Assembly: GCA_024364735.1 (NCBI GenBank)
Contig: JAGFNQ010001137.1
Coordinates: 216,382 to 280,381, forward strand
Direction: 5' to 3'
DNA length: 64,000 bases
Source: Boesenbergia rotunda
Lineage: Eukaryota > Streptophyta > Magnoliopsida > Zingiberales > Zingiberaceae
Shown here: in pieces, positions 20,316-31,680 of the stretch
Numbering within the stretch: the first letter of the stretch is position 1
How the letters are laid out: the number at the start of each line of letters is the position of its first letter
Position numbers and translations under genes: made by a program
The notes under the pieces: model-generated
What the model was told of the DNA's origin: nothing
Seen by the model: only the letters and a program-made list of their open reading frames with translations
The model's database searches: none

Positions 20316-21430
20316 TGGTGATCTGTATAAACCTTACACTGAGTTCCATATAGGTAGTGCCTCCATATTCTCAGTGCAAAGACTACTGCTGCTAACTCTA
20401 AGTCATGGGTAGGGTAGTTTCTTTCATGTTCCTTTAGTTGCCTAGAGGCATAGGCAATCACCTTCCCATTCTACATAAGCACAGCTCCGAGTCCCAATTT
20501 GGACGCGTCGCTGTACATATCGAAACCCATATCGCTCTCAGGAAGAGTCAATATTGGAGCGCTTGTCAGCCTCCTTTTTAGTTCAGTAAAGCTCTTTTCA
20601 CATTCCTCCGTCCATACATATTTCTTGTCTTTCTTTGTAAGAGCTGTCATAGGGGCTGCAATCCGAGAGAAATTCTCTACGAATTTTCTGTAATAGCCGG
20701 CTAGCCCGAGGAAACTTCTGATTTCACTGGCATTCTTGGGTCTAGTCCAGTTACTTACAGCTGCGATTTTAGTTGGGTCCACCATTATTCCTTCCTTGGA
20801 GATAACATGTCCCAAGAATGATACTTGATCGAGCCAGAACTCGCATTTGGAAAATTTAGCATACAGTTGTTCCTTCTGAAGAATCTGTAGTACTATACTC
20901 AGGTGCTCAGCATGTTCTTCGGGAGTTCTCGAATATATAAGGATATCGTCGATGAAGACGATCACAAATCTGTCGAGGAATGCCGAGAATACCCGGTTCA
21001 TTAAGTCCATAAACATAGCTGACGCATTGGTAACTCCAAATGGCATGACTACGAACTCATAATATCCGTATCTGGTTCGGAAAGCCGTCTTCGGTATATC
21101 CTCCTTTTTCACCCTGACTTGGTGATAACCAGATCTCAGGTCAATCTTAGAGAATACCGTGGCTCCCTTCAGTTGATCGAACAGGTCATCTATCCTGGGT
21201 AGAGGGTACCTGTTCTTGATAGTCACATTGTTCAGCGCCCGATAGTCGACACACATTCGCATCGACCCATCCTTCTTTTTCACGAACAGTACGGGAGCTC
21301 CCCAGGGGGAATGACTAGGGCGGATGAGTCCCTTGTCAAGGAGCTCTTGTAACTGTCCCTGTAATTCCTTTAATTCTGTCGGCGCCATACGGTACGGTGC
21401 CTTAGAAATGGGGTTAGTACCAGGAACCAA
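20309..21430 (-). pseudogene. pol: G1 reverse transcriptase and truncated RNase H
   Basis: RT motifs: PISKAPYRMAP, SPWGAPVLFVKKKDGSMRMC, DYRALNNVTIKNRYPLPRID, FSKIDLRSGYHQVR, and catalytic VFIDDILIYS. RNase H starts at FDMYSDASKLGLGAVLM; a TAG at about 20471 follows, then IAYASRQLKEHERNYPTHDLE and YTDHQ, after which sequence jumps into integrase. The frame is separated from gag-protease by a TAA at about 21443. Confidence 0.88.
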
Positions 21431-21442
21431 CTCAATTGCAAA

Positions 21443-23214
21443 TTATATATCTCTTTCAGGTGCCAACCCTGGTAAGTCATCGGGAAATACCTCTGGGTAA
21501 TTGCATACTACTTGGACGTCTTCTAGCTTCGGGCCCTCTGTAGGACTGGTATTCATCACATGAGCTAGAAATCTAGAGCATCCCTTTTCTAACATCTTCC
21601 TTGCCTTTAGAGCCGACAAGAATTTGTTTGTCCTCTTCTTCGGCTCTCCGATAAATTCGAATAGAATTTCCGCCTCTGGTCGGAAGATAACCCTTCGTTT
21701 ATGACACTCAATAGAGGTGTCATATTTGTTCAAGAAATCCATGCCCAATATCACATCATAATCTGACATATCAAGCACTATCAGATCGCAGTAGAGTTCC
21801 CTATCTGCGATTCTGATTGGTGCGACACGTAGCATTTGGGTAGAGGCCATCACCTCACCCGAGGGCAGTGTTGTCAGAAATTTGCGATCTAAATCTTGCA
21901 GTGACATATCCTTTCCTTTAGCATATTGCATGGAGATAAACGAATGTGTTGCCCCGGTGTCAAATAAGGCAGTAGCATACTGACTGTAAATAAATATCTG
22001 ACCTATGACAATGGTAGAGGCAGTCGCCACGTCTTCTTTCGTAAGAGAGAAAACCCTGGCGTTCGTCGTGGCAGGCGGGGCCTCTAATCTCCCCTGGTAT
22101 ATAGGAGTACCATCAATAGCTGCCTGCATCTGGTGTAACTGGGGATGAGCACCTTTGTATTGGTCATGCTGCGGTTGAGGTGCTTTGGCTACAGTAGGAC
22201 ACTCTCTGGCCATGTGTCCTTCCTTCCCGTAGGTGTAGCATCTCCCGGCGCCTAAGAGGCATGTCCCGAGGTGCCTCTTCCCACAATTGGCACATGTGGG
22301 ATATGTGGGCTTCTTGCCTCCTGTACCACTGGCAGATTTATCCCATGGCTTCCTCATTCCGTTGTAGTTCTTTTTCCAGTGGGGGTGGCTATTCTGAGGT
22401 TTCTGACCTCCCGATTGATTCTGACTCTTGTTGACTGTCAGTGGTTGGCTCTGCTGGTTAATATTCCTCAGATAATGCTCGGTAATAAGGGCGCTGCTGA
22501 ACAGCACTTCTGCAGTCTGGGGCCTATTAACGCCGCCGGCCACATTCAGAGCTATCTCGGGCCTGAGCATCTTGAGCATCAATCTGACCCTTTCTTTCTC
22601 CGTACTGACCAGCTCTGGACATAATCGTGCAAGTCGGTTAAATTGCTTAACGGCATCGTTGACTGAGAGATCTCCCTGCCGGAACTCGGTGAACTCATCA
22701 AAGTGCCTGTTTGTGACTCGCATATTAAAGAATTCCTCCAGAAATTCAGACTCGAAGTCCTTCCACTTCATCTGGTCCACTGACCTTCTAGCTTTTACCC
22801 GTTCCCACCACATCCTGGCATCGCCAGTGAGGCAGAACGAGACACATTTAATTTTCTCATGCTCGGGCCAGTACAATAATTCCACTGTGCTCTCAACTGT
22901 CTTGAGCCAGGCCTGGGCATCCCAGGGCTCGCAGGTGCCCGAGAACTTTTCCGGCTTAAGTCTCTGCCACTGAATCAGATAAGCCTCTTGTCGGACTCCT
23001 CGGACCGGTGTGTTCGGGGTGCCTGTGCAGTTGGAGGCTCGGTAGGTATCGCATTCTGACTTCCCTGCGGGGTTGCAGTGTTCCCCTGCTGGGTCATCAG
23101 AGTGTTTATTATCTGTTGTTGTTCAGTGACCTAACGCTGCAGGTCCGTGATTACTTGCATCATATTAGGTGGGGGTGCTGTCTCGTTACCCTGATTGCTA
23201 CGTCCTCTAGCCAT
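21443..23214 (-). pseudogene. gag: G1 gag and protease, broken
   Basis: Start judged to be the ATG at 23214 (MARGRSNQ), matching the G2 start. A TAG occurs early (about 23130) and a frame change follows before the long open part (22885 down). Capsid motifs: ARMWWERVKARR, EFRQGDLSVNDAVKQFNRLA. Zinc-binding region: CANCGKRHLGTC and CYTYGKEGHMAREC, in which the second Cys of the CCHC knuckle is Tyr. Protease: LFDTGATHSFIS. The frame ends at a TAA directly before the RT region. Confidence 0.87.
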
Positions 23215-23422
23215 ATCTATCATACAAGTGATAAATGACTACATAAGAATTAATATTTCTTTCACTTGTTATGCAAGCATTAATCATCTCTATATTGTGC
23301 AAGCATATATCATCTCTATATATATCATTATTGTACATGAAATAAGGTAAAGCGAGGTTAGGATCTCTTACTTGGAAGCGGCAGGATGAAGCTTGATGTG
23401 TGTGTGGTGGAGGGGAAACCTT

Positions 23423-23434
23423 GCTCTGATACCA
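23423..23434 (-). other. G1 primer-binding site (tRNA-iMet)
   Basis: Minus strand reads TGGTATCAGAGC, beside the right LTR. The interval to the gag start (23215-23422) is leader without a gene. Confidence 0.9.
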
Positions 23435-23437
23435 ACC

Positions 23438-25357
23438 TGATGCGCGTTCCCTAATGAGTTGGGGTAGCGAGCCACCAATCCCATTAGAGCAGGACCTCTT
23501 ACGTCCTACCAGAGCCATGACCTTAAGTTAACATGCACCCCGGATTTAGTTTAACGACCCCTCTTACGAGTCGGGTACACAACTTGCAAAGTAAAATACT
23601 TATCATGTCTTTACATATATATGCTAAGGATGTACTCCAATTTCACTGCTCAAGGGACACCCACTTTTTCAGGGTGTTTCTGATCCCATAGGGACACACC
23701 TCACAACATAAGGGTGTTCTGGATCCCATACTTAGTGGAGTATCCTTTCAAGCATTTCATCATACATATCACATGCAATCTCATAAGGGTGCCCCACGGG
23801 CTATAAGACATGCTCATACATACATCATAATTTGACTACTTAATCATACTTTAGATATGACAAGATTTGGTCACATAGATCATACTCATATCATAGGAAA
23901 TAGTAGCATGCTAACAATTAAGGTAATCAAATCAACCATTTCATCTAACACCACATGCATATACATATAATCATCCCCAAACAGAAGCATATCTTATAGG
24001 GAAATTTAATCTTCACAAACCCTAATCCTAGTGGGTTGGCCGAAACATCAAGGGTAGGGAAAAATCTGAATTTTGCATTGAATATTCTCACAGACATTTA
24101 TGCAAACACCTTGTATACAATATCATATAACATACTAAGCATGGATATATTCTAGGCTAATTCAACCCTCACTAACCCCAATTCCATGCTTTGGCCGAAA
24201 CCCATCCAAACCCTAAACTTTAGTTTTTGTCATCACAAAATGAAGGGTCACCACATATGTGTATACCCTAAGTTCCAAGGGTTCTTTTCATGTATCAAAG
24301 GGTAGCCAAAGGCTTCCCTTTGGAGGTGGCCGAACCCTATACAAGACCAAAACCCTAGGTTTTGTTCACCACCTTTTGAAGGATACAACACACACATATA
24401 TCCTAAGTGCCAAAGGGTTTACTTATGTAACAAAAAGTACCAAAAGCCTTCCCCTAGGGGGGGGGGGTGGCCGAACCCATTCAAGGGAAGATCCCCATTT
24501 TCGAAACCAATGAAGGGAAAGAAAACCATGCAATAACCATTACATTGCAGGCGAGGGGATACTTACATCCTTTCGCTTGAATTTCTCCTTCTCTTACTCC
24601 TTAGGGTACCCTTGAAGAAGAAAAAGATGAGTGTTTCCCTTGTTAGCCTTCTCTAGAAATCTTGGCCCTAGTAGAGGGCAAGAACCTTAAAGAGTTCCCT
24701 TCTCCTTTCAATTCCCTAGGGTTAGAACCCTAGGGTGAAATTTCGAACTTGCAAAGAGAGGAAGGGGCTCTTGGTTTTCGAAAAATGGAAGTGGGGAAGA
24801 AGAAGAAGAAGTGTAACTTCCTTCTTCATCTCTTATTTATACTCTTCTCTTGAAGAGACATGTCCCTTCACTTCCCTAGCTTTAACAAGCATGTTTCTTA
24901 TTCTCTCAACAAGAAACATGGCTTGGTTCATTGGTTATGACATGGTTAGTCCAACTAGGAGGTTCAAGGTTCAATCCTTGCTTCCTCCTCTCTATATTTC
25001 CTTTTTATCCCATTTTGCACTAATCCACATCCAACCTATTAAGCCAAGCCCATCATGAAATTTCATAGTAATAATTATGTTTTATGAATTCATAATATTT
25101 CATAATAATATTTCATGAATTTCATAATATTTCATATTCATGAATTCATAATATTTCATGATATTTCATAATAATATTTCATGAATTTCATAATATTTCA
25201 TATTCATGAATTCATAATATTTCATGATATTTCATAATAATATTTCATGAATTTCATAATATTTCATATTCATGAATTCATAATATCTCATGATATTTCA
25301 TAATAATATTTCATGAATTTTATAATATTTCATATGGGAAAATTTTGGGGCGTTACA
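23438..25357 (-). repeat. G1 5' LTR (right copy, terminally truncated)
   Basis: Matches the left LTR from about 17468 onward, so about 728 bp at its internal end are missing. The primer-site flank ...ACCAACCTG runs directly into ATGCGCG, where the left LTR has ...ACCACCTGATGCGCG. Carries a TATA box (24832-24841, minus), the tRNA-like module (24924-24977, plus) and a longer AT-rich minisatellite (about 25062-25335). Confidence 0.88.
24924..24977 (+). other. tRNA-like A-box/B-box module antisense to G1 (right LTR)
   Basis: Same as 18955-19008: TGGTTCATTGG (24924-24934) and GGTTCAATCC (24968-24977). Confidence 0.6.
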
Positions 25358-25747
25358 TGTTGGGCCACGAGGGCTAAGGTGGAAGGATAGGAGACGTGGA
25401 GGGGAGCTACCGAGAGCAGACCATGATCCGGAGCGCCAGCTGATGCTGCAGATTATGATTAGTGGGCTCCTGACCTCCGCTGGCAGGTTACGGAGCTAGA
25501 GCGGATGATAGAGCGCGAGTTGCATATCTCCGAGCTCTGGCGACAGGAGGTCCGCTCAGAGTTTCGGTCTTTTGATCGCCGTCTAGATGCTCTAGCATCC
25601 AACATCTCTGAGGTCAGCTCACTACAGGACAGATGGTATGAGGAGTGGTATCATCATACATTTCTTGATGGTGTATCCCCCAGTGGCATTTCACCTGAGG
25701 ATATCATCTACATTGATGACTCAGATGATGATCCAGCTGACGATTGA
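25358..25747 (+). pseudogene. Env-like gene of SIRE-like element, 3' part
   Basis: Continues the env-like gene after the G1 insertion; the first five bases are the target duplication. The last open frame reads RMIERELHISELWRQEVR, then FRSFDRRLDALASNISEV and an acidic end (IDDSDDDPADD) before TGA at 25745-25747. The heptad-like pattern suggests a short coiled coil, a feature also described for SIRE-type env-like proteins. Frame relation to the 5' part is unclear because of earlier frameshifts. Confidence 0.55.
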
Positions 25748-26245
25748 CTGCTCTATACTTGTGTTTGATGTTTTCTGACTATTTGACGGATGTGTCGTTC
25801 TGACTTTTGCCTGTTATAGCATGATATTTGGCTTATCTTGCTTAGGATGTTGACTTATATATGTTCCATGCTTACTGTTTGTCTATATGGCTCATTCGAT
25901 AGTGCTATGTTCGTGCTTATGATGCCATGCTCTTATGATACATGTGCCTGTTTCGCCATGCCTATATCTTTTTGTCATATGTATTCATATGCTTATCAAA
26001 TATTCATTCAAACCTTTGTTGTTTTGGGATACCCCTAGGGTTGAGGGGGAGTATGGTTTAGACTTAACAGCCCTTCTAGACCCCTTTTCGGTGTTCGACA
26101 AAGGGGGAGAGTGTTGGTTGGTTAAGTTTAGGATGATCATGTTGTAGGGGGAGGATCTGGATTCCCCTATGATTCTAAAGTTGAGCAATTGATTGAGAAT
26201 CCCTAAACTTAAAATCGGGTTGTCAAACAATAAAAAGGGGAAGAT
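25748..26245 (+). other. SIRE-like 3' untranslated region and polypurine tract
   Basis: No gene supported; small frames here lack family signals. Contains GGGGGAG purine motifs (26045, 26105, 26147). The tract AAAAAGGGGAAGAT (26232-26245) directly abuts the 3' LTR. Confidence 0.75.
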
Positions 26246-28351
26246 TGTTGATGCAGTCTGGCCCTGATTGTTGTTTTGGTGTTGACATCGATTTTAGTTT
26301 AGGTTGATTATGTTGATTATGATGATTATGATTAAGTCCTGATCGGGGATCAGGCATAGTATGGAAAGTCCTAGCTTGGAGGGCTAGGTGTTAGAAAATC
26401 CTAACCTGGAGGGTTAGGTGTTGAAAATCCTAGCTTGGAGGGCTAGGTGTGTGAAAAGTCCTAATTCGGAAGAGGTGGGTGAAAAGTCCTAGCTTGGAGG
26501 GCTAGGTGAAAATTCCTAACTTGGAGGGTTAGGTGCAAATTCCCATCTTGGAGAATTAGGTGAAAAAGTCCTGGCTTGGAGGGTCAGGTCCTAGCTTGGA
26601 GGGCTAGGTTTGGAAAAGTCCTAATCCGGAAGAGTTGGGGTGAAAAGTCCTAGCTTGAAGGGCTAGGTGAAAAGTCCTAGCTTGGAGGGCTAGGTGAAAA
26701 GTCCTAACTTGGAGGGTTAGGTGCAAATTCCCAACTTGGAGGGTTAGGTGAAAAATCCTTAGCTTGGAGGGCTAAGGTGGTTGGAGCCCCTGGATCGGTC
26801 TGGTGACCGATCAGGGAGTTGGCATGGTGCTCCTTTGTGGATCGGTCTGGTGACCGATCCAGCGATGACTGATCGGTCTGGTGACCGATCAGGGAGTATG
26901 CGTTTCACCCATTGCTTGGCTCCTGATCGGTCTGGTGACCGATCAGGGAGCAAATAGTGAGGTTGAGTTCCCTTACTGATCTGCTCCTGATCGGTCTGGT
27001 GACCGATCAGGATTACTGTGCAGATCGTTCTAGAAACGATCCAGTGTCGCAAGTTCCTCTCTATGATCGATTAGAACGGAGCCTGATTGGTCTGGACCCA
27101 ACCTGATCGGTCTGGTGACCGATCAGGATGTTTCCTGATCGATCCGGTGATCGATCAGGAGGTCTGGACTGCGAAGCTCAGAAATCGCCCGATAAAGGGG
27201 TGGATCGGTCCGGTGATCGATCCACAACCTGGGATCGGTCTGGTGACCGATCCAGGAGAGTCTCAAAGAAATCGCGATTTCTAATCGAGCGTTGGGGACC
27301 AATCAGGATATAGCCTGATCGGTCTGGACCCAGCCTGATCGGTCTGGTGACCGATCAGGAGGCTCTCTGATCGGTCCGGTGACCGATCACTTTAATTCAA
27401 ATTGCACTGTCAGACGCTCTGATCGCGTTTGAACGTATCCGATTCTCTGCACTTAACATCTGATTCATGATATGTTGTTTGATATGCTGCTCTAACACTC
27501 TGATTAAGCTGCAGGTGACAGGGGAGGATTCAAACACTCAAGGAGAAGTCAATGGAGGCTTTCCTTGGAGCAGGTTTGTCCGTTTTCCATCTTAGGTTGC
27601 AACGGCCGGAGCTGCAGACTAGAGCTGCTGACTGAAGCTTGGCTGAGGGGAGCTCAGGAAGTCCAGGAAGGGTTCAGTAGTAGCTGGCGTTGGCAGAGAA
27701 GCAGCTGGAGGCTGCAGGAGATGCTGTCACCTGGTGCTGAGTGGAGGAACAAAAGGGCGGAAGAAGGCTTCGATGAAGCAAGAGTTCGCGAACTAAGTTC
27801 TTGCTGCGCCTTATGTTCTCCACATCTAGCTTGCACGTTCTGAAGGTCATCATCTTGGGCAAGCAATAGAATCTGAGAAGCAATCAGTCTTTACTCGAGC
27901 GCCTGAAGGAGAGAACAAGAGGCTTGGAGTCTGACAGCGGGAAGACACGAGGAAGGGTTTCTTGCGTGAGATTGCCGCTGGGTGGAGCTCAGGAAAGCTT
28001 GCTGTGTTCTTGTCTTTGCTAAGTACTTGAGTAAGATCGTTCTTGTTGTTTCTTTGTGCTTAAACTTAAATCTGTGATTGAAACGCTGTGGAGAGGTTTC
28101 TCCACCGAGAAGGAGGTTGCTTTCTATCCGGTGATAACCGGGGCTTGATCTGCCGACGATCAAGGGATCGCCCACCTTAAGGGCACGCCAAGGAGTAGGG
28201 GCAAGTTATCCCCGAACCTTGTAAACCCTCCTTGTTAGCGATCTTGCTAGTGTGTCGACTTTGCTTTCATTTCCTGTTTCTGCATTTTCTGTTTTCATAC
28301 TTCCGCTGTGCTACTAACCAAGTGAAGTGCAGAAATCTGATACGTCCTCAA
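26246..28351 (+). repeat. SIRE-like 3' LTR, main part (interrupted by C3)
   Basis: Begins TGTTGATGCAG and matches 7295-9366 closely. It is cut 62 bp before its end by C3; the rest is at 40474-40535. The last five bases CTCAA (28347-28351) are the C3 target duplication. Confidence 0.9.
26370..27388 (+). repeat. Hairpin minisatellite and palindrome cluster in the SIRE-like 3' LTR
   Basis: Second copy of 7396-8410. Minisatellite about 26370-26777, with one more CTAGC/GCTAG unit than the 5' LTR near 26640-26700. Palindromes 26793-27388. One variant here is GATCGTT-CTAGA-AACGATC (27023-27041), shorter than its 5' LTR counterpart at 8044 but still self-complementary. Confidence 0.85.
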
Positions 28352-30613
28352 TGTTAGTGATATGAGAGAAGTGTCCTAAGGCAATTGCCTTATGATTGTA
28401 AACATTTATTTTAATAAATGAAAATTCACTATTTAAGTATACATGTTTGTGTATTTGATTGGGATCTTAAACTCACCTACTAAATGTCTGTAATACAATT
28501 CACAGCATAAGAGAATTTGTGATGAGATCACAACTAGTGATTATCTCTACATGTGCAATTGTGAAGTATTGAAAATATCCCTAGTCGAGAATTGATAAAA
28601 ACTGACACTATCAATTCTGTTGTGACTAGCATGGGTTATTTTCTAATCAGCTGATTCTCACTGGCTGGTGACATTGGGATGCCCGGACATAAACATGGAT
28701 GCTAGTTAAGGGAACTAGTTCATTGGAGTGATTAGCTGTAAAACTTCATATGGTAATCTATATAGATATGTCAGTGAAGTTCTTACTGCAGCTTAAGTGC
28801 GATGTTCCTTTGACTTGCGGTGTTCAAGTCATCTTGGTCATGGAGACTTATACTTTAACATCTTAAGCAAGCATCTCCAAGGAGGTGTGGACCTAGGATG
28901 ATTGGGTATAAGCCGAAGTGCCCGAAGATGTTTGAACAGCCTACAAAGGATTCACCACTCCTTGCGAGGAGATGTATACCCAGGCCTATCGTCGGATTGT
29001 TACTCAAAAGCCTCTGGCCAGAGCATGTCATGTTTAGAGTATGAGTCTCTTAAATACATGAGAGTAATTAGAAATCCAAAGGACGAGAAAGACACTACTT
29101 GGGCTAGGTGTGACGTAGTCAGCCTAGTGGGGACTGACACACACAGACCATGTCCTGAACCAAGTGGGTATAAGATGGTGAAGGGAATGGGTCACGATTC
29201 ATTATAGCTGCTGAAGGGTTTCAGAATTACTTCTGAGGTCAACCGTTGATCTTTCGATTAATTGGGGGTCATGATGTTCTACTAGGTGCCACTCATGATC
29301 GTTCTATAATTAGTTGATTATAGACGGCCAACATAAATCGAAAGCCAATTTAGTCACACGCACTACGAGTAATCCGAGGGATTTAAAACGAGTTGAAAAT
29401 TAGATTTTCTGATTAAGAGAAATAAGTCGAATCTGAGTTAATCAGAGGCGCAACGGAAGCTAAAAATGGCTAAGTCTTTTGAAGGCTTATTGGGCGAATT
29501 AAATGAGTTTAATTCGCGATGGGCTCGGCTCGGTTTGGCCGGCCAAAGAGGGTGCCCACCCTCTTTGTTTTGGCCGGCCACCACTTGGGGAGAAAACCAA
29601 TTTATTTGGTTTAATTAATAAAATAAATCTAGCGCGATTTGTTTTATAAATTATGGATAAATAAATTTGTATAAAGAAATTTATATAAAGAAATTTATAG
29701 AAATTTATTCTTTTTATGGAAATTAAAATGATCCATGGAATGGTTTATTTTAATCAATTGTGAATTGATTTTTCCATAATAAGAAAATTTATAAATTTCT
29801 TGTAAAAATTTATTCCATAATAAAAGGAGAGATGTATTTGTTTTATTATAAAGTTAGTTATAATAAAACATGGCTTAAACGGAATAATTCATAAGAAAAT
29901 TTATAGGATAAATTTCTTATGAAAATTCCGTTAAGGAGACTTGGCAAGGGAGAGGCTACTATATAAAGGAACCAAAGGCAAGCCTTGAATTCCTAATTGA
30001 GTAATCAAGAGATCTAGTAGTTCTCTCCCTCTCTCTCTTATTCTCTCCTTCTCCCTTCCTCCTAGGGCCGGCGCCCTCCTCTACTTGCTAGGGCCGGCGC
30101 ACATCCACCCTAGGGCCGGCGCACCACCCTCCCTTGAGGTTGTCGTGGGTCATCATCACCAAGGAGAAGCCAACCAAGAAGAAGAAGAAGCGGATCGCAA
30201 CTCCTTCCTTCCCGGAATTTAGATTCCGTTTCTTGGTGGTTAGTTTCCTTTCTTCTCTCTTGATATTCTAGTTGTGTCTTTGGAGAATCTAGTAGTTCTC
30301 GTCGACACAAAACTCGTGGCTTTGCGAAGTCATCCCGAAGAGAACTCGGTGTGGACGCGAATAGAGGCGGAGCTTCCAAGGGATGCTACGGTTGGATCTC
30401 ATCCCTTACTTCGAGTTACGCAAGGTACTAAGTAAATTAGTTTACTTTTTCGCAAAATTTTAATTTATGATCATGTCCACACATCATAAGGTCGCATGCT
30501 AGATACGTGGTTAAAATAATTTGAGAAATTATTTATGCTAATTCTTCCGCTGCACGTAAATATTTTAAAATTTACGAACCCGTATCCTTGTCAACATGCA
30601 CCCGGTCCCAATA
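28352..30613 (+). repeat. C3 5' LTR
   Basis: 2,262 bp. Features: a small open frame (28902-29207) that recurs in the other LTR copies; a GGCCGGCC hairpin (29535-29580); a TATA box TATATAAAG (29960-29968) followed 100-150 bp on by three GGGCCGGCGC repeats (about 30064-30123); CT-rich leader. The end reads CCCAATA where the other copies have CCCAACA. Confidence 0.9.
29960..29968 (+). promoter_or_regulatory. TATA box, C3 5' LTR
   Basis: TATATAAAG. The same site occurs at 39821-39829 in the 3' LTR and as TATATAAGG at 33312-33320 in the solo LTR. A CT-rich tract and an AAGGCAAGCCTTG inverted repeat follow. Confidence 0.6.
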
Positions 30614-30614
30614 G

Positions 30615-30627
30615 TGGTATCAGAGCC
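30615..30627 (+). other. C3 primer-binding site (tRNA-iMet)
   Basis: TGGTATCAGAGCC, 1 nt after the 5' LTR end. Confidence 0.9.
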
Positions 30628-31680
30628 GGTTAGTATTCGACATAATCATATAATTGTTTTGCGGAAAACTTTGTCATGATCTCAATTTTGGAAAATTTTC
30701 CAATTATGGAAACTTTCCAATTATGATAAATTTTAGATTTAGGAATTTCAAAGTTTGGAAATCCTCATGAAATATCGCAAACTTTTGAAATCTCCTAGTT
30801 TCTGAAATTTTATGATAATTGTGAAAACTTTCATTTTTGGAAACTTTCCAATTTTGAAAATTTCCTATTTTGGAAATTTTCCAATTTTGTAAATATGTAA
30901 GTTTTCTTTGTACCAGAAACTTACAATTATTCTGAAAACCTATTATGAAATCTCACAATTTTGGGCACTTTCTTTCAAGAAAGTCTAGACAAATTTATGG
31001 ATTATTAATTGACAATTAAATTCGAATTGTTTTTAAATTATTAACAAAATTCTTTATTTTGAATTGAGCCTCGGGGAGCCATCCAATTTAAAGTTAGTTA
31101 TTGTAATTTAATTTCCTATTTTGAATAAAATTGTCATGTTTAATTTGGTTACGCCTCGGGGAGCGGACCAAATTAGATTTACAACAAATTCTTTTTTTGG
31201 GTATCTGAGCCTCAGGGAGCCACCCAAAGAAAATAATTTGTTGAAATTAATAAATCCATAAATAAAATATGTAATCAAATCTTGAAAATTTTGAGGTGAT
31301 TCTCAAACGATAATTTCCTTATTTGATTTAAGAGGTGATGCTCTTACATATTGTTGTCTCCAAAATTAATTAGGAAAATGGTTTCCTATAGAGTTTTTTT
31401 AAATAAGATTTTCATGAAAATAATATGTGGTTGAATTAAGGGAATCTGTCTCTTAATTTAATAAGATTTGATTTAGAGAAATCAAAGTCTTAAACATATT
31501 ATTTCCGAAATTGATTATGACAATTTAGGAAATTGTTTCCCAAAACAATTCCTTGAATAAAGTATGAAATTAGAATTAGGAAATCCGGTTCCTAATTCAA
31601 TTAATGAGACTTGATAAATTAAGTCACATATATACTTTATTAAGGAAATCGTTAGTACATGACATAATTATATGTCATGA
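30628..31680 (+). other. C3 leader, part 1
   Basis: No gene. AT-rich, with many GGAAA-TTTCC type palindromes (about 30690-30890) and three copies of GCCTCGGGGAGC or GCCTCAGGGAGC (about 31069, 31147, 31209), each followed by a CCA-rich segment. The last five bases CATGA (31676-31680) are the target duplication of the solo LTR. Confidence 0.6.

Larger units (their letters stand above)
16740..25357 (-). mobile_element. G1: Tekay/Del-like Ty3/gypsy chromovirus, defective
   Basis: Bounded by TGTAACGCCCG at 16740 and GGGGCGTTACA ending at 25357, with a perfect 5-bp target duplication TGTTG (16735-16739 and 25358-25362). Polyprotein frames are on the minus strand and the primer site is at 23423-23434, so the element reads right to left. 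Gene order gag-protease-RT-RNase H-integrase-chromodomain-like end; lineage is inferred from motif style and long LTRs. It carries a truncated 5' LTR, a 0.7-kb deletion joining RNase H to integrase, and several stops. Confidence 0.92.

Noticed and set aside
25838..26147. Small frames of 66-70 codons after the env-like gene
   Set aside because: Overlapping frames with no recognisable motif, in the 3' untranslated part just before the purine tract.
30110..30379. 89-codon minus-strand frame, repeated at 39971-40240
   Set aside because: Lies in the transcribed leader part of the C3 LTR, antisense to the element, without family signals.
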